Source: Methylobacter sp. (GTDB lineage Bacteria > Pseudomonadota > Gammaproteobacteria > Methylococcales > Methylomonadaceae). From it: a DNA stretch of 64,000 nt. Under the pieces are notes generated by a model, which did no database searches, was not told the DNA's origin, and was given only the letters and a program-made list of their open reading frames with translations. A program made the translations under genes and the position numbers. Positions 34,411-43,606 of the stretch are shown here, piece by piece. The stretch spans positions 124,001-188,000 of the forward strand of contig NZ_JAUXVR010000006.1 in assembly GCF_030680395.1 (NCBI RefSeq), written 5' to 3'. The stretch's first letter is position 1. Each line of letters opens with the position of its first letter.

Positions 34411-35021
34411 TAATTTTATCTACTTTGTAGCGATTAAAAAAGGAAATCTTGCAATCTGCCCTCCAGATAAGCACTTGGCCCAATCTTTGATGCCCATTTA
34501 CTTACGTTCGGTGTGTTTTGATCCTAAGCCGAAACGGGACACGCAAAAGACTTTATATTTATTCTGTAATATTTTTAATCTGGCTTGATAGCAGAGAGAA
34601 AACGTATTACTCCCAACTTATCCTAAAACCGTTTAACTTTAGAACGGGCTATGAAGTCGATTAGCCCGCGCATTTGCAAATCGGTCATGGGCGAACCTCG
34701 TGCCAGTTGATTCTGAATGCGCTCTGGTTTCCATTCGCTTACCAATACTACTTTTGCCAAGCTTTCCTGTCTTGAGGCGCCAGGCGCTGAAGGTGTATTC
34801 TGCGGATCATGTCTCCCCTTAAAGTTTGCTGTTTTGCTAATTTAAAGGCACACGATTTTTAAATCGAATGGGAATAATCAAAAATAATGCTCAATGGCTG
34901 AAAATCATAGTTATCAAGAACACCCAATAACTTCCTGTTCTCCGTGTCTTCGTGGGGTTTTTATGTGGTTTGCGTAACATCAGCGATTAATTAACCTAAC
35001 TCGGCTGAATTCGGCGTTACA
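34411..35021. other. Long intergenic region with a possible small gene and a repeat arm
   Basis: This 611-base gap holds a minus-strand protein-like frame at 34623-34841 (separate entry) and a degenerate half copy of the CACCACGAAG repeat at about 34938-34957. The stretch 34411-34620 has short minus-strand frames without clear meaning. No RNA gene was recognised. Confidence 0.5.
34623..34841 (-). pseudogene. Small protein gene without a standard start (72 codons)
   Basis: The frame reads ISKTANFKGRHDPQN, then SLAKVVLVSEWKPERIQNQ, then ARGSPMTDLQMRGLIDFIAR and SKVKRF before TAG. It looks like a complete small basic protein, but the first codon after an in-frame TAA is ATT, where ATG would be expected. 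Either ATT or an internal TTG is used, or the start was lost by mutation. No ribosome site is clear. I do not recognise the family. Confidence 0.4.
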
Positions 35022-36020
35022 ATGGTATCCATGAATACTAATTTGACTCCTTTTTCAGCCCTGACTCCCGATATCATTTTAAACGCGCTCGACAGTATCG
35101 GCCTGCATAGCGACGGCCGACTGCTGGCGCTTAATAGTTATGAAAACCGCGTCTACCAGGTCGGCATGGCGGACGCATCCTTTATTGTCACCAAGTTTTA
35201 CAGACCCGAGCGCTGGACGACTGCCGCTATTCTTGAAGAGCATGCGTTCGTTCAGGAATTGTTCGAGGCTGAAATCCCTGTCGTATCGGCAATGCCGTTT
35301 GGCGATAATCAAACTTTAATCCACGCTGACGGTTTCCGCTTTTCCGTATTTCCAAGACAAGGCGGCCGTGTACCTGAGCTTGAGGGTCGCGAAAAACTGG
35401 AATGGATGGGACGGTTCATCGCCCGCATTCATGCTATTGGCGCTTTAAAACCTTTCAAGGAGCGTCCGACTCTTGATATCGCCAGTTTTGGCGATGCCCC
35501 CAGGGCTTATCTGCTGAAAAATAATTTCATCCCTGCCGATCTTATCGAAGCTTATCGCAGTGTAACTGAGCACGCGCTGGATGGCGTTAGGCGTTGCTTC
35601 GAACGCGCAGGTAAGGTAAAAACCTTGCGCCTGCACGGAGACTGTTACCCCGGTAATGTTTTATGGACCGATGATGGCCCTCATTTTGTTGACTTCGACG
35701 ACAGCCGGATGGGACCTGCAATACAGGACTTATGGATGTTACTTTCGGGGGATCGCGCCGAGATGACAGTTCAATTAAACCATCTGCTAACCGGTTACCG
35801 GACTTTTTACGATTTCGATACCAGAGAACTGCATCTTATAGAAGCCCTGCGTACTTTGCGCCTGATTCATTATTCGGCGTGGATTGCACGGCGCTGGGAT
35901 GATCCTGCGTTTCCGATGGCGTTCCCGTGGTTTGATACGCCGCGTTACTGGCAGGACAGGATCATTGAACTGCGCGAACAAATCGCGTTAATGAATGAAG
36001 GGCCGCTTGAGTTGGCTTAA
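35022..36020 (+). CDS. srkA: Stress response kinase A (SrkA/YihE)
   Basis: A 332-residue APH-fold protein kinase. [13 protein letters not shown] and [12 protein letters not shown] form the N-lobe with the Lys, and the catalytic loop is [14 protein letters not shown], followed by the metal Asp in [18 protein letters not shown]. It is the SrkA Ser/Thr kinase that counters stress-induced cell death in E. coli. An ATG three codons in (35031, [14 protein letters not shown]) fits E. coli SrkA's length and may be the real start; neither has a strong ribosome site. Its end overlaps the convergent rnhB by 4 bases. Confidence 0.92.
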   Translation: MVSMNTNLTPFSALTPDIILNALDSIGLHSDGRLLALNSYENRVYQVGMADASFIVTKFYRPERWTTAAILEEHAFVQELFEAEIPVVSAMPFGDNQTLIHADGFRFSVFPRQGGRVPELEGREKLEWMGRFIARIHAIGALKPFKERPTLDIASFGDAPRAYLLKNNFIPADLIEAYRSVTEHALDGVRRCFERAGKVKTLRLHGDCYPGNVLWTDDGPHFVDFDDSRMGPAIQDLWMLLSGDRAEMTVQLNHLLTGYRTFYDFDTRELHLIEALRTLRLIHYSAWIARRWDDPAFPMAFPWFDTPRYWQDRIIELREQIALMNEGPLELA

Positions 36021-36628
36021 CCTCTGCCTTGCTGCATCAGCATGGTTTTTACCGGATTGAATGTTCTTCTGTGTACGACTAAAAAGCCGAACTGTTCGAT
36101 TTCGGCCAGATGCTGTTTGGTGCCATAGCCCTTATGCACATGAAACGCAAAGTCGGGGTATTGTTGATGATAGCCAACCATCAGTTTATCTCGCTCGACT
36201 TTCGCTAATATTGACGCCGCGCTGATCGCCTGGACCTTACTGTCCCCTTTAACAATAGCCTGAGCAGGCATGGACAATTTAGGGAGCCTGTTGCCATCCA
36301 CTAAAACCTCATCAGGCTGGATGTTCAAGCCCTCTACTGCCCTTTGCATTGCCAATAGTGTCGCCTGAAGAATATTGAATCCATCAATCTCGTTAACGCT
36401 GGCTTGGGCAATTGACCAGCTTAAAGCGGCTTCCTTGATGATGATATAAAGACTGTTCCGTTTGCTTTCGCTAAGGATTTTAGAATCGGCCAATCCGGCT
36501 ATCGGCCGCATCGGATCCAAGATAACCGCTGCCGCGAAGACTGGGCCTGCAAGTGGTCCGCGGCCTGCTTCGTCAACTCCGGCAACAATACAACCTTGAG
36601 GGATTTTTATTGAGAATTCATCATCCAT
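36017..36628 (-). CDS. rnhB: Ribonuclease HII
   Basis: A 203-residue RNase [19 protein letters not shown] (motif with the catalytic Asp-Glu), [28 protein letters not shown], and [16 protein letters not shown] with further acidic residues. It removes ribonucleotides from DNA and RNA-DNA hybrids. It is the last gene of the bamA-skp-fabZ-lpxA-rnhB run, and the lpxB gene that usually sits between lpxA and rnhB is absent. Confidence 0.94.
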   Translation of the reverse strand: MDDEFSIKIPQGCIVAGVDEAGRGPLAGPVFAAAVILDPMRPIAGLADSKILSESKRNSLYIIIKEAALSWSIAQASVNEIDGFNILQATLLAMQRAVEGLNIQPDEVLVDGNRLPKLSMPAQAIVKGDSKVQAISAASILAKVERDKLMVGYHQQYPDFAFHVHKGYGTKQHLAEIEQFGFLVVHRRTFNPVKTMLMQQGRG

Positions 36629-36684
36629 AACTTTTTCGGTCTTGAGGCAATTTAAGCGCGATTTTACTCACACCAAGGCGGCAC

Positions 36685-37455
36685 CTAGCGCAATATGCCG
36701 CGATTTACATTACGTAAAAAGCTGACCATATCAGACAATTCTTTGCTTTCACCGGCCAAGTCTTCCATTTGATCAATGGCATCTTCCAGGCGCAGATTGG
36801 TCTTGTAAATTATCTTGTAAGCTTTTCTGATTAATCTGATGTCTTCAGGAGAAATGCCGTTACGTTCCATACCGACTGAATTGATACCGTGCGGCCTGGT
36901 AGGCTTGCCACCGACCATAACAAAGGGGGGAATATCCTGGGTAATCGCACTGCCCATCGCAGCAAAGCTGTACTGGCCTATTTGGGTAAACTGATGCACC
37001 AAGGTAAACCCACCCAAGATGGCATGACTATGTAAATGCACATGCCCGGCCAATGAGGCCCCGTTTGCCATAATGACATGATTGCCAATGATGCAATCAT
37101 GCGCCACATGGGTATACGCCATAAACAGGTTGTCATTGCCTATCTTGGTAAGGCTTTTATCCTGCTTAGTACCCCGGTGCATAGAGGTGTATTCACGTAT
37201 CGTATTTCTATCGCCAATTTCAAGCCGGGTTATTTCAGCCGCATACTTTTTGTCTTGGGGATCTTCGCCAATGGAGGTGAATTGATAGATACGATTATGT
37301 TTACCTATCGTAGTGGGGCCTTTGATAACAACGTGGGAACCTATCACCGTACCGGCGCCGATTTTTACATCGGCCCCTATGACGGAAAAGGGGCCAACCG
37401 ACACGTCATCAGCCAGCTCTGCCTTACTATCAACTATCGCTGTTGGATCGATCAA
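36685..37455 (-). CDS. lpxA: UDP-N-acetylglucosamine acyltransferase
   Basis: A 256-residue left-handed beta-helix protein, first step of lipid A synthesis. The hexapeptide repeats run from about 5 to 185 (IDPTAIVDSKAELADDVSVG and so on). The catalytic His lies in FMAYTHVAHDCIIGN, and the C-terminal helices follow GINSVGMERNGIS. Its start is one base after the fabZ stop, a tightly coupled pair. Confidence 0.95.
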   Translation of the reverse strand: MIDPTAIVDSKAELADDVSVGPFSVIGADVKIGAGTVIGSHVVIKGPTTIGKHNRIYQFTSIGEDPQDKKYAAEITRLEIGDRNTIREYTSMHRGTKQDKSLTKIGNDNLFMAYTHVAHDCIIGNHVIMANGASLAGHVHLHSHAILGGFTLVHQFTQIGQYSFAAMGSAITQDIPPFVMVGGKPTRPHGINSVGMERNGISPEDIRLIRKAYKIIYKTNLRLEDAIDQMEDLAGESKELSDMVSFLRNVNRGILR

Positions 37456-37456
37456 A

Positions 37457-37900
37457 TCAATTTACCACTGCTGCACATCGGATTTCGGCACTTGCGACGA
37501 ACTCACCATCAACTTCTGCACGGCATTCAAATGCCCAGATATTACGCTTGCTTTTAAGGAATCTTGCTTCCAGCATCAATTGATCGCCAGGCACAACGGG
37601 TCTTTTAAACTTGGCCTTATCAATACCGACCAGATAATAAATCATACCCGCTAACTCATCCCCTGCTGTTTCTGACGCCAGCAATCCCGTGGATTGAGCC
37701 AGAGCTTCCAAAATCAGCACACCCGGCATAATAGGTTTTTGTGGGAAATGTCCTTGGAAAAACGGCTCGTTATAAGTAACGTTTTTTACTCCCAGTAATC
37801 TAACGCCAGGTTCACACTCAATAACCTTATCAACTAATAAAAAAGGGTAACGATGCGGCAAGAATTCTTGTATTTGTAAAATATCTAACTTAATGGACAT
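37457..37900 (-). CDS. fabZ: 3-hydroxyacyl-ACP dehydratase
   Basis: A 147-residue hot-dog dehydratase: [19 protein letters not shown] carries the catalytic His, and [20 protein letters not shown] the catalytic Glu. It dehydrates 3-hydroxyacyl-ACP in fatty acid synthesis and competes with LpxA for the same substrate, which explains their conserved linkage. The gene lpxD, normally between skp and fabZ, is missing here; only 64 bases separate the two. Confidence 0.95.
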   Translation of the reverse strand: MSIKLDILQIQEFLPHRYPFLLVDKVIECEPGVRLLGVKNVTYNEPFFQGHFPQKPIMPGVLILEALAQSTGLLASETAGDELAGMIYYLVGIDKAKFKRPVVPGDQLMLEARFLKSKRNIWAFECRAEVDGEFVASAEIRCAAVVN

Positions 37901-37964
37901 ATATGAGGATGCTTCTCTTAAAAGTTGATGACTATGCGATTAAAAAATAAAAACCTGTGTGTAA

Positions 37965-38465
37965 TTATTCCGGCATAGTTGACAACTTTTGTTGAACTTG
38001 ACTGGTTACGTCGATTTTTTCACTGGCATAAATAACGCCATCAGTCAGTAACAAATCAAAATTTTGAGCCTTGGCTATCTCCCGAATAGCTTCAACGATA
38101 CGACGTTGTAATTTGCCCAATTCTTCATTACGACGCGCATTAAAATCTTCGCTGAATTCCTGCTGGGCTCTTTTTGCATCTCTTTTCTTATTTAAAATAT
38201 CTTTTTCCAGATTGGCTCGCGCTGACTCACCCATCACTGCAGCATCTTTGGTCATTCTTTCGTCCATGTTTTGGATTTCTTTTTGCTGGGCGACTAATTG
38301 CTTATCTCGCGGTGAAAACTCTTGCTCCAGACGTTTTTTGGCTTTTTCTGCTTGGGGCGCTTTTTCAAGAACGGCTGGTATATTGACAAAGCCAATTTTT
38401 AAATCAGCATAGCTCACATTAGCTGCAAGCAACAATCCTAAGAATAAAGCAATTTTCGTTTTCAT
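37965..38465 (-). CDS. skp: OmpH/Skp-family periplasmic chaperone
   Basis: A 166-residue exported protein with a signal peptide (MKTKIALFLGLLLAANVSYA), then a long charged coiled coil at about 40-125 (KAKKRLEQEFSPRDKQLVAQ onward), which is the Skp tentacle. The family trimer holds unfolded outer-membrane proteins for BamA. It follows bamA in the same direction with a 120-base gap containing a perfect palindrome. Confidence 0.9.
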   Translation of the reverse strand: MKTKIALFLGLLLAANVSYADLKIGFVNIPAVLEKAPQAEKAKKRLEQEFSPRDKQLVAQQKEIQNMDERMTKDAAVMGESARANLEKDILNKKRDAKRAQQEFSEDFNARRNEELGKLQRRIVEAIREIAKAQNFDLLLTDGVIYASEKIDVTSQVQQKLSTMPE

Positions 38466-38541
38466 TGTTAAACAGGTCTCTGGTGAAATTAAAATAAATA
38501 ATAATTAAAAATGCGACTATTTCGTTAAATTATAACCGTAG

Positions 38542-38563
38542 GGGACTACCGGCCGGTAGTCCC
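38542..38563. terminator. Perfect 22-base palindrome between bamA and skp
   Basis: GGGACTACCGG is followed directly by its complement CCGGTAGTCCC with no spacer. In RNA it would be a GC-rich hairpin with a minimal loop. There is no T-run, so it may be a processing or attenuation site rather than a full terminator. On the minus strand a TATAAT-like sequence follows (about 38530-38535), which could give skp its own promoter. Confidence 0.45.
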
Positions 38564-38585
38564 TATAAAACAAAAACAACTTCTT

Positions 38586-40886
38586 CTAGAAATTTTGCCC
38601 GAAGTTGAATTGAAACATCTGTTTTTGATCCTCTACAGCGCCAACGTCTGATGATGTCGACGTAGCATTTAACGGCAATGCGGCACTGACGGATAAAGCG
38701 CCGAAGGGCGACAACCACTCACCTGAAACCCCGACAGAATATTTCAGATTGTCCACTTTAAAGCCATTGTTGATTGATCCAGCGTCCAAAAAGGTACCTA
38801 ACCTGACTGATTTTGTCTCCGGCATAAAAGGCACCGGAAAAAACATTTCAGCATTGCCGATAATTTTACTGGAGCCTCCAAATGGATAACCATTGGAGTC
38901 TCTCGGACCTACAGTGTTATTCCTGAAGCCGCGTATAGACCCCGTGCCGCCGCCAAAATAATTTTCAAAGAAAGGCAAGCTGTTTGTCTTTCCATAACCG
39001 TCCCCATAGGCCGCTTCAGCTTGCAGTCTGAACGTAAAATCTTTAGCCAGTGGAAAATAAAGTTGATGTTTATAGCCGACTTTATAATATTCCAAATCAC
39101 TACCCGGCACTGTCGCCAACGCAGAAAAACGCTGCTGTTGACCCCTATTCGGGAAAATTGCCCTGTTAAGCGTATCGTGAGTCCAACCCACTGCCGGGGC
39201 CAGTGTTAGAAACGTACTACCTTGCTCATTAATAAAATCTCGAATTTGTGTGGATGAATAATCAGTAGTACTCAGCTCAGTATGTTTTCCATCAACATCA
39301 AAACGCAAACTGTCGAATTCATTTAAGGGGATGCCGAAATTCACCCCGGCATTCATTACATTGGTTGAATAATTGGCAATATTGATTTGCCCGGCATTTC
39401 GTTTGGTATAGCCCAAGTTATAGCCCTGACTTACACCATCTACTGTGAAATATGGATTGAAAAAACCAAACTGATAACTTGTAGCATAAGAACTATTATT
39501 AAAGGCGACATTCACCCGTTTGCCCGACCCAAAGACGTTATCCTGGGCAATATTGGCATTCAGCACTATCCCTTGAGTTTGGGAAAACCCTATACCTGCC
39601 GACAAATTGCCGGAAGGTTTTTCCACTACCGTATAATTAACATCAATCTGGTCGGCAGTGCCCGTAACCGGAGGTGTTTCAACATTCACTTCTTCGAAGT
39701 AGCCCAAGCGTTCCAGGCGCGTTTTCGACCGTTCAATTTTTGAACTTGAGGCCCAACTGGACTCCATTTGTCGCATTTCACGGCGTAGCACCTCATCACG
39801 GGTTTTGCTATTGCCTTTCATGTTAATCCGTCTGACATAAACGCGTTTGCCCGGATCGACAAAAAAAGTCATATCAACTGTTTTTTGGGCTTCGTTGATT
39901 TCCGGCACCATATTAACGTTTGCAAAAGCGTAGCCGTCATCGCCTAAGCGGTCAGAAATTGCTTTAGAAGTTTCGGTAGCGTTTTTTCTGGAAAAAACTT
40001 CTCCCGGGCCGACCTTTACCAGTTTAATAAGCTCCGGAGGAGCAACCACCAGATTACCGGCTAATTTAACTTTTTCCAGTTTATAAACGTCGCCTTCTTT
40101 GACATTGATAGTGACATAAATATCTTTTTTATCCGGGGTAATAGCCACTTGCGTGGACTCGATGTTAAAGTTGATATAGCCGCGATCCAGGTAGTAGGAA
40201 CGCAAGGATTCCAAATCTGCCTGCAATTTTTGTTTGGAATACTGATCGTCCTTGGTGTAGAACGACAATAAATTGGACGTGTTCAACTCAAGATTTCGCA
40301 ACAGCGTTTTATCGTCGAAAACAGTATTGCCGACAACATTAATCTGCTTGATCTTGGCTACTCTGCCCTCCGAAATTTTGATGTGAATACCAACCCGGTT
40401 CCGCGTAAGATTGGATACTTCGGTAGTAATTTTTAAGCCGTATTTACCATGACTGAAATATTGACGGCTTAGTTCCTGCTCGACTTTATCAAGCACCTGC
40501 TGGTCGAATACCTTGCCTTCAGCCAAACCGATCTTCTTTAGGGCCTTAGTCAAGTCATCCTTACTTAAGTCTTTATTGCCTTCAAAAATAATTTTTGCGA
40601 TGGAGGGTCGTTCTACCACATTAACAATCAGCGTTGACCCTTCTCTTTCCAGAGAAATATCCTTAAAAAAACCGGTCTTGAATAATGCTTTGATTGCCGG
40701 GGCTACATTATCCAAAGAAAATTTTTCACCCACATTAACGGGGAGATAATTATAAACGGTACCTACCGAGATGCGCTGCAGGCCCTTGACTTGAATATCC
40801 TCTACAACAAACTCTTCATCACCTTTGACCGCCTGGGAAACAAGTAGAAATAACAATAGCAAGCAAGAAAGAGTATTTAATTTCAT
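38586..40886 (-). CDS. bamA: BamA outer-membrane assembly factor
   Basis: From MKLNTLSCLLLLFLLV the product has 766 residues: a signal peptide (about 1-22), five POTRA domains (about 23-420: EEFVVEDIQVKGLQRISVG start), and the 16-strand barrel (about 430-766). The lid/L6 motif is GGGTGSIRGFRNNTVGPRD, with the conserved RGF. It ends in Phe (FNFGQNF), the expected outer-membrane signal. An upstream in-frame ATG was rejected because it places 11 residues before the signal peptide. It inserts beta-barrel proteins with BamB-E. Confidence 0.95.
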   Translation of the reverse strand: MKLNTLSCLLLLFLLVSQAVKGDEEFVVEDIQVKGLQRISVGTVYNYLPVNVGEKFSLDNVAPAIKALFKTGFFKDISLEREGSTLIVNVVERPSIAKIIFEGNKDLSKDDLTKALKKIGLAEGKVFDQQVLDKVEQELSRQYFSHGKYGLKITTEVSNLTRNRVGIHIKISEGRVAKIKQINVVGNTVFDDKTLLRNLELNTSNLLSFYTKDDQYSKQKLQADLESLRSYYLDRGYINFNIESTQVAITPDKKDIYVTINVKEGDVYKLEKVKLAGNLVVAPPELIKLVKVGPGEVFSRKNATETSKAISDRLGDDGYAFANVNMVPEINEAQKTVDMTFFVDPGKRVYVRRINMKGNSKTRDEVLRREMRQMESSWASSSKIERSKTRLERLGYFEEVNVETPPVTGTADQIDVNYTVVEKPSGNLSAGIGFSQTQGIVLNANIAQDNVFGSGKRVNVAFNNSSYATSYQFGFFNPYFTVDGVSQGYNLGYTKRNAGQINIANYSTNVMNAGVNFGIPLNEFDSLRFDVDGKHTELSTTDYSSTQIRDFINEQGSTFLTLAPAVGWTHDTLNRAIFPNRGQQQRFSALATVPGSDLEYYKVGYKHQLYFPLAKDFTFRLQAEAAYGDGYGKTNSLPFFENYFGGGTGSIRGFRNNTVGPRDSNGYPFGGSSKIIGNAEMFFPVPFMPETKSVRLGTFLDAGSINNGFKVDNLKYSVGVSGEWLSPFGALSVSAALPLNATSTSSDVGAVEDQKQMFQFNFGQNF

Positions 40887-40965
40887 GTAGAAGTCTAAAA
40901 ATAAAACGGCATTGCCCAATGTTAAAAATCTGACGGATTATATCACAGTAAATATTTAAACGGGC

Positions 40966-41943
40966 TTAAGCCCTGTGAATAGGAAAACTAAGCACATCCT
41001 CAATGGACGCACTGCCCGACAACAGCATCAACAAACGATCTAAACCAATAGCCACACCTGAGCATTCCGGCAATCCCGATTCCAAAGCCGAAATAAGACG
41101 CTTATCTTTAACGAAAACAGGGAGTTTGTGTTGCTGCCTGATAGCCAACTCCTTATCAAAGCGCCTACTCTGTTCTTCGGCATCGGCCAGTTCGTAGTAG
41201 CCATTGCCCAATTCAATACCATTGATAAACAATTCAACCCGGTCAGTAATAAGCGAACATTGCTCATTGATTCTTGCTAATGACGACTGGCAACTGGGAT
41301 AACCGTAAACCATACACAAAGCATTGTCGCCCAAATGCGGTTGGACTTTATGACTAAATATAAAATCCAGCCATACTGCATGATCGTGTCCGCAAATATC
41401 CACTGCCTCAAATAACTGACATTCTCTGGCAAAAGCACAATAGTCCTGATATGAAAATACCAAAGGATCCAAGCCGGTAAACGAACAGAATACCTCCTGA
41501 TAACTGACTTTTTGTGTTTCTTGTAACGACTGACCACTAAACAGCCCGGCAATCAGCTCGGCGATTTCATTCATTAGTTGAAGCAATGTAAAACCGACCC
41601 GATACCATTCAAGCATCGTAAATTCAGGATTATGAAACCGCCCCGACTCGCCGTTTCTGAATGCTTTGCCTATTTGATAAATAGAACCGCTACCGGCTGC
41701 AAGTAGCCGTTTCATTGCAAACTCAGGCGATGTTTGCAAAAACAGTGTTTGCCGCAACGGCAACGAGCAATGCTCAGTTGTAAAAAACTCCAACTGCGGA
41801 TCTGTTCCAATGCTGTGACTGAGCAGCGGCGTCTCCACCTCCAGCACCGATCTTTCAGCAAAGAATTGACGTATCTCGGCAAGCATCTGCGCTCTTAAGC
41901 GCATCAACTCCAGGGAGCATGTCGGCCGCCAGTCTTGCAGCAC
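40966..41943 (-). CDS. epmA: EF-P-(R)-beta-lysine ligase
   Basis: A 325-residue class II LysRS-like paralogue (PoxA/GenX/YjeA) without an anticodon domain. Motif 2 lies at YQIGKAFRNGESGRFHNPEFTML with the aminoacyl-site FTMLEWYR, and motif 3 is GVAIGLDRLLMLLSG. It attaches (R)-beta-lysine to Lys34 of elongation factor P. It starts at the last base of efp's stop codon, and epmB diverges just beyond efp, so the whole modification set is here. Confidence 0.95.
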   Translation of the reverse strand: MLQDWRPTCSLELMRLRAQMLAEIRQFFAERSVLEVETPLLSHSIGTDPQLEFFTTEHCSLPLRQTLFLQTSPEFAMKRLLAAGSGSIYQIGKAFRNGESGRFHNPEFTMLEWYRVGFTLLQLMNEIAELIAGLFSGQSLQETQKVSYQEVFCSFTGLDPLVFSYQDYCAFARECQLFEAVDICGHDHAVWLDFIFSHKVQPHLGDNALCMVYGYPSCQSSLARINEQCSLITDRVELFINGIELGNGYYELADAEEQSRRFDKELAIRQQHKLPVFVKDKRLISALESGLPECSGVAIGLDRLLMLLSGSASIEDVLSFPIHRA

Positions 41944-42512
41944 TATTCTTTTACGCGGGAAACATATTCGCCGGTACGAGTATCGACTCTGATCAATTCA
42001 CCGATTTGCACAAACAAGGGCACCCTGACTACCGCGCCTGTCTCTAAAGTCGCGGGTTTACCGCCGCCGCCCGAGGTATCGCCACGGACACCGGGATCAG
42101 TTTCAGTAATTGCCAAATCGACAAAATTAGGCGGAGAGATGGCAAGAGGCGCATCATTCCACAAGGTTACCGTACAGGAATCCTGATCTTTAAGCCATTT
42201 ACCGGCGTCACCCACAACTTTTTCATCGGTCTGATACTGTTCAAAAGTATCCGGCACCATAAAATGCCTGAATTGACCGTCGTTATAGAGATATTGCATC
42301 TCGACATCGACAACATCCGCACCTTCAAGCGACTCTCCCGACTTAAAAGTTCTTTCAATCACCCGGCCAGTTTTCAAGTTCCTGATTTTTACCCTGTTAA
42401 AGGCCTGACCTTTTCCAGGCTTTACAAATTCATTTTCAATAATTGCACAGGGATCGTTATCCAACATAACTTTTAACCCGGCTTTAAACTCATTAGTGCT
42501 ATAACTGGCCAT
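41943..42512 (-). CDS. efp: Elongation factor P
   Basis: A 189-residue EF-P from [12 protein letters not shown], with three beta-barrel domains. The modified lysine is K34 in [11 protein letters not shown]. The C-terminal barrel carries the family signature [28 protein letters not shown]. It relieves ribosomes stalled at proline runs. An upstream in-frame ATG adds eight residues and was rejected. The neighbours epmA and epmB supply its beta-lysine modification. Confidence 0.96.
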   Translation of the reverse strand: MASYSTNEFKAGLKVMLDNDPCAIIENEFVKPGKGQAFNRVKIRNLKTGRVIERTFKSGESLEGADVVDVEMQYLYNDGQFRHFMVPDTFEQYQTDEKVVGDAGKWLKDQDSCTVTLWNDAPLAISPPNFVDLAITETDPGVRGDTSGGGGKPATLETGAVVRVPLFVQIGELIRVDTRTGEYVSRVKE

Positions 42513-42550
42513 TTTATCCTCAAAGATGACAAACAATGTAAAACTTAACT

Positions 42551-42558
42551 ATTATAAT
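42551..42558. promoter_or_regulatory. Overlapping -10 elements for efp and epmB
   Basis: The sequence ATTATAAT reads TATAAT on the plus strand (42553-42558) and TATAAT on the minus strand (42551-42556), in the short gap between the divergent efp and epmB genes. Clear -35 boxes are not visible, so the call is tentative. Confidence 0.3.
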
Positions 42559-42594
42559 AGAGGCAACAACCGATAGAAACTTTAATAATCCCTC

Positions 42595-43605
42595 ATGTCT
42601 GAGTCACAGCCCGAAATCCGCCACTTTGCTAAAAACTGGCAACAACAACTTGCCGAAGCTTTTAATAACATTGAAGACCTTTGCCGTTACCTGCACTTGT
42701 CGCCGGATGACTTGCCGGTTTCAGTCGCTGCTGCCGAAAATTTTCCGTTACGCGTCCCGTTAAGTTTTGCAGCCTGCATGGAAAAAGGCAATCCGCATGA
42801 CCCTTTATTACGCCAGGTATTGCCTATTAAAGAAGAGCTGTTCGCCTATCCCGGCTTTAGCCATGACCCTGTCGGCGATCTTGCATCAGCCACCCAGACC
42901 GGTGTTTTACATAAATATCACGGCCGGGTTTTATTTATCAATACCGGCAGCTGCGCCATCAACTGCCGGTATTGTTTCCGCCGCAATTTTCCGTACGCTG
43001 ATTTGCAACTTAGCAAACAAAAAGAAGATGCCGCCATCAAAACCATACAAAACGACACAAGCATCTCGGAAGTTATTTTAAGCGGCGGCGACCCCTTGCT
43101 GCTAAGCGAGTCGAGACTGGCTCGGCTTATTAAACAACTGGACGGTATTAAGCATCTGAAACGCATTCGAATACATAGCCGATTGCCTATCGTTCTGCCT
43201 GCCCGAATAACCGATGATTTCATTAACACCCTAACCCAAAGCCCCAAACAAATCATCATCGTCATGCACTGTAATCATGCCAATGAAATTAATGATCGCG
43301 TCATTGCTGCCTGCAATTCGCTGAGAAACAGCGCTATCACCTTATTTAATCAATCGGTGCTGTTAAAAGGCGTGAATGATAATGCAGAAGTCCTATGCGA
43401 GCTGAGCGAACAACTGTTCAGCCACGGCATCATCCCTTATTATCTGCATTTATTGGACAAAGCGACGGGAACGGGACATTTTGAAATTTCTGAAGCCGAA
43501 GCTCTGGCGCTTATGCGTCAAGTTCAAGCCGCCCTGCCCGGCTATCTGGTTCCGAAATTGGTCAAAGAACAGGCGGGAGCTACTTCAAAACAGACTATTT
43601 TATAG
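42595..43605 (+). CDS. epmB: EF-P beta-lysylation protein, lysine 2,3-aminomutase type
   Basis: A 336-residue radical-SAM enzyme. The cluster motif is GSCAINCRYCFRRNFPY (CxxxCxxC), followed by EVILSGGDPLLLS. It converts (S)-alpha-lysine to (R)-beta-lysine with PLP; the PLP-binding Lys is expected in the C-terminal part (near VPKLVKEQAGATSKQ). It supplies EpmA. It is divergent from efp with only 58 bases between the annotated starts plus the leader. Confidence 0.94.
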   Translation: MSESQPEIRHFAKNWQQQLAEAFNNIEDLCRYLHLSPDDLPVSVAAAENFPLRVPLSFAACMEKGNPHDPLLRQVLPIKEELFAYPGFSHDPVGDLASATQTGVLHKYHGRVLFINTGSCAINCRYCFRRNFPYADLQLSKQKEDAAIKTIQNDTSISEVILSGGDPLLLSESRLARLIKQLDGIKHLKRIRIHSRLPIVLPARITDDFINTLTQSPKQIIIVMHCNHANEINDRVIAACNSLRNSAITLFNQSVLLKGVNDNAEVLCELSEQLFSHGIIPYYLHLLDKATGTGHFEISEAEALALMRQVQAALPGYLVPKLVKEQAGATSKQTIL

Positions 43606-43606
43606 C

